Shown here piece after piece: positions 60,620 through 64,000 of a DNA stretch of 64,000 bases; the first letter of the stretch is position 1, and each line of letters starts with the position of its first letter. The DNA comes from Bacteroides sp. CAG:1060_57_27. GTDB taxonomy: Bacteria > Bacteroidota > Bacteroidia > Bacteroidales > UBA932. A model generated the notes under the pieces. It was not told where the DNA came from. It saw only the letters and a program-made list of their open reading frames with translations, and ran no database searches. A program made the position numbers and the translations under genes. The stretch lies in contig MNQT01000025.1 in the NCBI GenBank assembly GCA_001915575.1, positions 1 through 64,000 on the forward strand. Reading direction: 5' to 3'.

Positions 60620-63208
60620 ATGTCCAAAAAACTTGCTCTCATACTGACGGCCTTCTCGGCGTGCGCCGGCATCTCTATGATGCATGCGCAGGCACTTCCG
60701 TCTCTCGGGGTGGCCGAAGAAATAACGAAGGGCAGCCTTCCGAACGGTATCGAGTACTGCCTTGTCACCAATCCCGTGCAGAAAGGCTTCGCCGACTTCG
60801 CCCTCGTACGCGATTCCGGAGCCGATCCCGGACGCGACCGCGAGGCCCTCTCGTCCCTGCCCCATTTCGGCGACAGGGTTCCGTACGAGTTCCTTGCGGA
60901 CAACGGCATAGGCTACGGGCCGGAAGGCTTCCTCTCGCATAGCGGCGATGCTGCCGTATATGCCCTGCACGATGTCCCGGTATACGACAGGAGCGTCGCC
61001 GATTCGGTGCTGCTCATGCTTGTCGACATCGTATCGACCTCGTCCCGTCCGCAGTCCATCGTCGTCTGCGGCGACATCGATGCCGCGCAGATAAGGGAGA
61101 GGCTCGGCCTGCTGTCGATGATGGTTCCCCGTCTCGACGCGCGCGTCTTTCCGGAGGAGCCCCTGTGGACTCCGCGCGACAGCATGCTGTTCCTCGTGTC
61201 GAGGAATTCCACCTATGATGTCGCCGCGATAAACGCCGTCTTCACTGCGGAAAGGCTTCCAAGGGAGATGCTGGACACCCCGCAGCCGCTGGTGGCCCGT
61301 GCATATGCCTACATACTCGGGCAGATAGTGACGCGGCGCGTGGAACAGACTTTCGCGGCGCGGGGCATTCCGCTCGCGTCCGCGCGCTACCAGTATGACG
61401 ACAGCTCCCAAGGCCCCGGGCCTGAAAGATATTCGTTCTCGGTCTATACCTCGTTCGAGCATATCTACGAGGCGATCAGGATATTCGCCGCCGTACTTTC
61501 CGACCTCGACGCGAGCGGTGCCGCCCTCCCGGAGTTCATCGACGCCAAGCAGAAACTCATAAACGAATCCAAAAGGACGGAGCAGGGAAGGGTGCTGTCC
61601 AACGCCGAATATCTCGACAAGTGCATAGCGTCGTATCTGTACGGCTCCACGCTCGCGTCGGAGTCGGATATCAGCGGCTTCCTCGCGGCCAGGAGCATGA
61701 ATCCTCAGAGAGAGCTGGTCTATTTCAACTCGTTCGTCTCGGCTTTGCTTGATTCGAGCCGCAACCTGACGCTGAGGCTGGACGTGCCGGACCTCGGACT
61801 CGACCGCAGGGCGGCGCTCGAGACTTTCAGAAACGAATGGGAGGCCGATTCGAGCGGAGAGGTGGAGTTCAAGCAGGACTACAGCGACACCCTCAGCCTT
61901 TTCGAGCCTCTCCGCCGGCGCGTGAAGCTCATGGGTGAAATCGAGGAGCCGGTGACGGGAGGCAGGCTCTGGACCTTCTCGAACGGCATCAAGGTACTGT
62001 ACAAGAAGACGGCGGAGACGGGGGAGTTCCGCTACTGCCTGATGCTCCGGGGCGGTGTGGCCGGCGTTCCCGGGCTCGGCAAGGGTGAGAGCGCCTTCGT
62101 CGGCGACATGCTGTTCCTCGACAGGATAGCCTCCCTTACGGGCAGCGACTTCAAGGCCATGCTCAGCGCCAACGGCATCACTATGGATCAGGAAGCCGGG
62201 ATATCCGACCTGCGCATAGGGGGTATCGCCCCCTGCTCCAAGCTGCCGCTGCTGATGCGTTCCCTGCTGTCCGTGGCGCAGCTGCGCGAGCCCGACTCTT
62301 TGGCATTTGCGCGCTACAGGCTGGAGGAGGCGCTGCGCATCGACATGTCCGCGCTTTCTCCACGCGACGTCAATTCCTTGATGGACAGTATAATGCGTCC
62401 TGACTACTATTTTACGCAGCGGAAAGATATGGACAATCTCGGCGAGGACCTTCCCGTCAGGGCCCAGGAGTATTTCAATACCCTGTTCTCCAAGGTGAAC
62501 GACGGCCTGCTGGTATTTGTCGGAGACCTTGACGAGGAGGAGCTGAAGCGGGAACTGTGCCGCACGCTCGGCAGTTTCGGCACCACGCGCCAGTTCGCAC
62601 GCCGGCCCCGGGTGCGCAGCAAGATGGCGTCCGGTTCTGTCACATATACGGTCGAGTCGGCTCCCGGGCTCGTGGGAGGAGGCGAGATAGGCGTGAACGT
62701 GGGCATGGCGGCCATGCTGCCCTACAACATGCGCAACTACATGGCTTTCCGCCTTGCGGTGTCGTGCATAAGGCGCGAACTGGTCGATGCCCTTGCCGGC
62801 AGCGGTGCCTACATAGACATGCGCGACAACCTCGAGGTATTCCCCTCGGAGAGGGTGTCGCTGTTCATAAACTGCAAGCCATGCCGCAGTGACGGACTCC
62901 CGGCCGGTGTGGAGCCGGCCTCCCCGCTGGAACTGCTTCCGGCGGTGCGCAGGGTCACGTCGAACCTTACGGAAATCAGCATCTCGGCAGAAGACCTCAA
63001 GGCCTACAAGGAGGAGCTCAAGAGCAGTTTTGCCCATGCACTTTCGGAGCCGCGCAGCGAAATAGAGGCGGCCCTGGTGCGCTACAGCGAGGGCAAGGAC
63101 CTCGTGAGCGGATACGAGGAGGCCATAGACTCCGTAGATGCCGCCCTCGTGGAGCAGGTGCTGGGAACGCTCGCGTCCGGAGCCGGAGTAGAATATGTTA
63201 TAATCTGA
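60620..63208 (+). CDS. M16 peptidase homologue without zinc motif
   Basis: An 862-residue secreted protein (signal peptide to about residue 24). Two M16-type halves are recognisable: LPNGIEYCLVTNPVQKGFAD near the start and FSNGIKVLYKKTAETGEFRY (about 452) in the second half. In active members the first half carries HxxEH; here the aligned place reads LPHFGDRV (80-87), with no Glu-His pair, so hydrolysis is not expected. It may be a structural or regulatory partner of an active M16 protein encoded elsewhere. The ATG at 60620 is preferred to a GTG at 60599 that overlaps the promoter. Its stop overlaps the next ATG (TGATG). Confidence 0.82.
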   Translation: MSKKLALILTAFSACAGISMMHAQALPSLGVAEEITKGSLPNGIEYCLVTNPVQKGFADFALVRDSGADPGRDREALSSLPHFGDRVPYEFLADNGIGYGPEGFLSHSGDAAVYALHDVPVYDRSVADSVLLMLVDIVSTSSRPQSIVVCGDIDAAQIRERLGLLSMMVPRLDARVFPEEPLWTPRDSMLFLVSRNSTYDVAAINAVFTAERLPREMLDTPQPLVARAYAYILGQIVTRRVEQTFAARGIPLASARYQYDDSSQGPGPERYSFSVYTSFEHIYEAIRIFAAVLSDLDASGAALPEFIDAKQKLINESKRTEQGRVLSNAEYLDKCIASYLYGSTLASESDISGFLAARSMNPQRELVYFNSFVSALLDSSRNLTLRLDVPDLGLDRRAALETFRNEWEADSSGEVEFKQDYSDTLSLFEPLRRRVKLMGEIEEPVTGGRLWTFSNGIKVLYKKTAETGEFRYCLMLRGGVAGVPGLGKGESAFVGDMLFLDRIASLTGSDFKAMLSANGITMDQEAGISDLRIGGIAPCSKLPLLMRSLLSVAQLREPDSLAFARYRLEEALRIDMSALSPRDVNSLMDSIMRPDYYFTQRKDMDNLGEDLPVRAQEYFNTLFSKVNDGLLVFVGDLDEEELKRELCRTLGSFGTTRQFARRPRVRSKMASGSVTYTVESAPGLVGGGEIGVNVGMAAMLPYNMRNYMAFRLAVSCIRRELVDALAGSGAYIDMRDNLEVFPSERVSLFINCKPCRSDGLPAGVEPASPLELLPAVRRVTSNLTEISISAEDLKAYKEELKSSFAHALSEPRSEIEAALVRYSEGKDLVSGYEEAIDSVDAALVEQVLGTLASGAGVEYVII

Positions 63209-63813
63209 TGAAGAAACGCAAGTTCGGAACCATAGTACAGATAGGCGACATCCTCGTGTCGGAGGATGTCGTGACGGACTTCTTTGCCTGCGACTATCCG
63301 GTGTGCAGGGGCGCCTGCTGCATAATAGGCGACAGCGGTGCGCCTATGGAGGAGTCCGAGAAAGCAAGCATAGGAAGGGACTATCCCGCATTTTCCTCAC
63401 TTATGACTCCCGGCGGCAGGGCTGCCGTGGAGAAGAAGGGCTTCTTCGAGGTCGACAGGGACGGGGATACGGTGACCCCTCTGTCCGAAACCGGCGAGGA
63501 GTGTGCCTACTGCCACTTCGGCCCGGACGGGGAGTGCCTGTGCTCAATCGAGATGTGCGGGCTGCGCAAGCCCGTGTCGTGCTCGCTGTATCCTGTCAGG
63601 GTGACCCGGCTGGGTAGCGGAGCCCTTGCGCTCAACGTGCATCACTGGGATATCTGCCGCCCGGCGTTCGAGAAGGGGCGCAGGGAAGGGACAAGGGTGT
63701 ACCGTTTCCTGCAGAAGCCGCTTGTCGACTGCTTCGGACAGGAGTTCTATGATGCGCTCTGCACCGCCGCGGAGCATATCCTCTCTGCGGAAGACGGTGT
63801 AGAAGCTGACTGA
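63208..63813 (+). CDS. DUF3109-family cysteine-rich protein
   Basis: A 201-residue cytoplasmic protein of the DUF3109 type. Cysteine clusters CDYPVCRGACC (28-38), CAYC and CLCS (about 98-112), and CGLRKPVSCSLYPVR suggest a bound metal or Fe-S cluster, similar in outline to YkgJ-type proteins. The biochemical function is unknown. It is coupled to the M16 homologue by a one-base overlap. Confidence 0.85.
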   Translation: MKKRKFGTIVQIGDILVSEDVVTDFFACDYPVCRGACCIIGDSGAPMEESEKASIGRDYPAFSSLMTPGGRAAVEKKGFFEVDRDGDTVTPLSETGEECAYCHFGPDGECLCSIEMCGLRKPVSCSLYPVRVTRLGSGALALNVHHWDICRPAFEKGRREGTRVYRFLQKPLVDCFGQEFYDALCTAAEHILSAEDGVEAD

Positions 63814-63853
63814 TGGCCGGCCGTTTATTGCCTGCTGCCCGCTGCCGGAACGG

Positions 63854-64000
63854 CTACTGCTGCATCTGGCCGCCGTGCTTCTCCCTGTCGGCGGCTTCGA
63901 GCCCTGAGACTATGCGTACCACCTCGCGTGTCGAGCCTTCTATCTCGACCCAAGCGGGACAGATCTCCATTGTAATGGTGTCTTCCCACATCTTCAGGGC
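63854..64000 (-). CDS. C-terminal fragment of a protein cut by the window edge
   Basis: The minus strand has an open frame of 48 codons from the window edge to a TAG at 63854-63856. It reads ALKMWEDTITMEICPAWVEI then EGSTREVVRIVSGLEAADRE and ends GGQMQQ. The composition and codon use look like the neighbouring genes, so it is likely real. No family is recognised. A GC-rich inverted repeat lies between it and the DUF3109 stop. Confidence 0.5.
   Translation of the reverse strand, partial: ALKMWEDTITMEICPAWVEIEGSTREVVRIVSGLEAADREKHGGQMQQ

Noticed and set aside
60506..63037. Very long minus-strand open frame (843 codons) opposite the M16 gene
   Set aside because: Its product is rich in His, Arg and Gly with no signal or domain, as expected for the antisense of GC-rich coding DNA. 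The plus-strand protein has clear M16 homology.

Overview
The window is about 64 kb of bacterial chromosome that reads as a GC-rich member of the Bacteroidales (Bacteroidota). The evidence is a Bacteroidota-type promoter (TTTG, 19-20 bp, TAnnTTTG) before many genes, the near absence of Shine-Dalgarno sequences, paired TonB-receptor and DUF4249 lipoprotein genes, a fimbrillin-like surface lipoprotein, the sigma-54 regulator / LptE / TPR / SecG gene string, an S16 protein with a long tail, and IntDOT-like tyrosine recombinase remnants. I cannot place it below order level from sequence alone.

Layout. 1-5,050 is the only clearly accessory stretch: an intact tRNA-Gly, a surface beta-helix lipoprotein preceded by a 38-residue peptide gene, a truncated integrase, a second tRNA-Gly broken by a hairpin insertion, and a second integrase fossil. 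5,050-10,520 (minus strand) holds a GNAT acetyltransferase, a short ClpB, SecG, a TPR-like protein, LptE and a sigma-54 activator. 10,600-18,790 (plus) holds an OmpA/TPR lipoprotein, the str operon rpsL-rpsG-fusA-rpsJ ending in a tRNA, Xaa-Pro aminopeptidase, FabG and ComF. 18,770-27,480 holds a sodium:solute symporter facing a long overlapping operon sufB-pnuC-sufC-sufD-ispE, then a flippase/ATP-grasp fusion and a DUF616-type glycosyltransferase. 27,460-32,790 is rpsP-rimM plus two GT2 glycosyltransferases, then a secreted GH43 arabinanase-like protein and its partner. 32,800-38,050 has tsaC, a rhomboid protease, mutL, ispF, three tRNAs and an outer-membrane protein. 38,060-43,570 is the cell-shape operon mreB-mreC-mreD-mrdA-rodA. 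43,600-51,980 has ispD, an Lrp regulator, topA, a class A PBP, ddl and prmC. 51,970-64,000 has a TonB receptor with two DUF4249 lipoproteins, a lipoprotein of unknown function, a U32 protein, a TPR protein, a zinc-motif-less M16 homologue, a DUF3109 protein and a gene fragment at the edge.

How the genes fit together. Most of the window is core metabolism and envelope building: peptidoglycan elongation (MreBCD, PBP2, RodA, PBP1A, Ddl), the MEP isoprenoid pathway (IspD, IspE, IspF), LPS export (LptE), protein export (SecG), Fe-S assembly (SufBCD) and translation. Surface polysaccharide genes are inserted among housekeeping operons rather than grouped in one locus.

The observations I rate highest are: the tRNA-Gly-bounded island with a possible attenuator and G9 tract before its surface lipoprotein; the hairpin-interrupted tRNA; the Wzx-like flippase fused to a TupA-type ATP-grasp domain; and two diverged copies of a 157-bp inverted-repeat-ended element in two divergent intergenic regions. 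Several conserved proteins also lack expected parts: ClpB has no N-domain, SufD is about half length, MutL lacks both endonuclease motifs, and the M16 protein lacks HxxEH. All family assignments come from reading the sequence; no database search was run.
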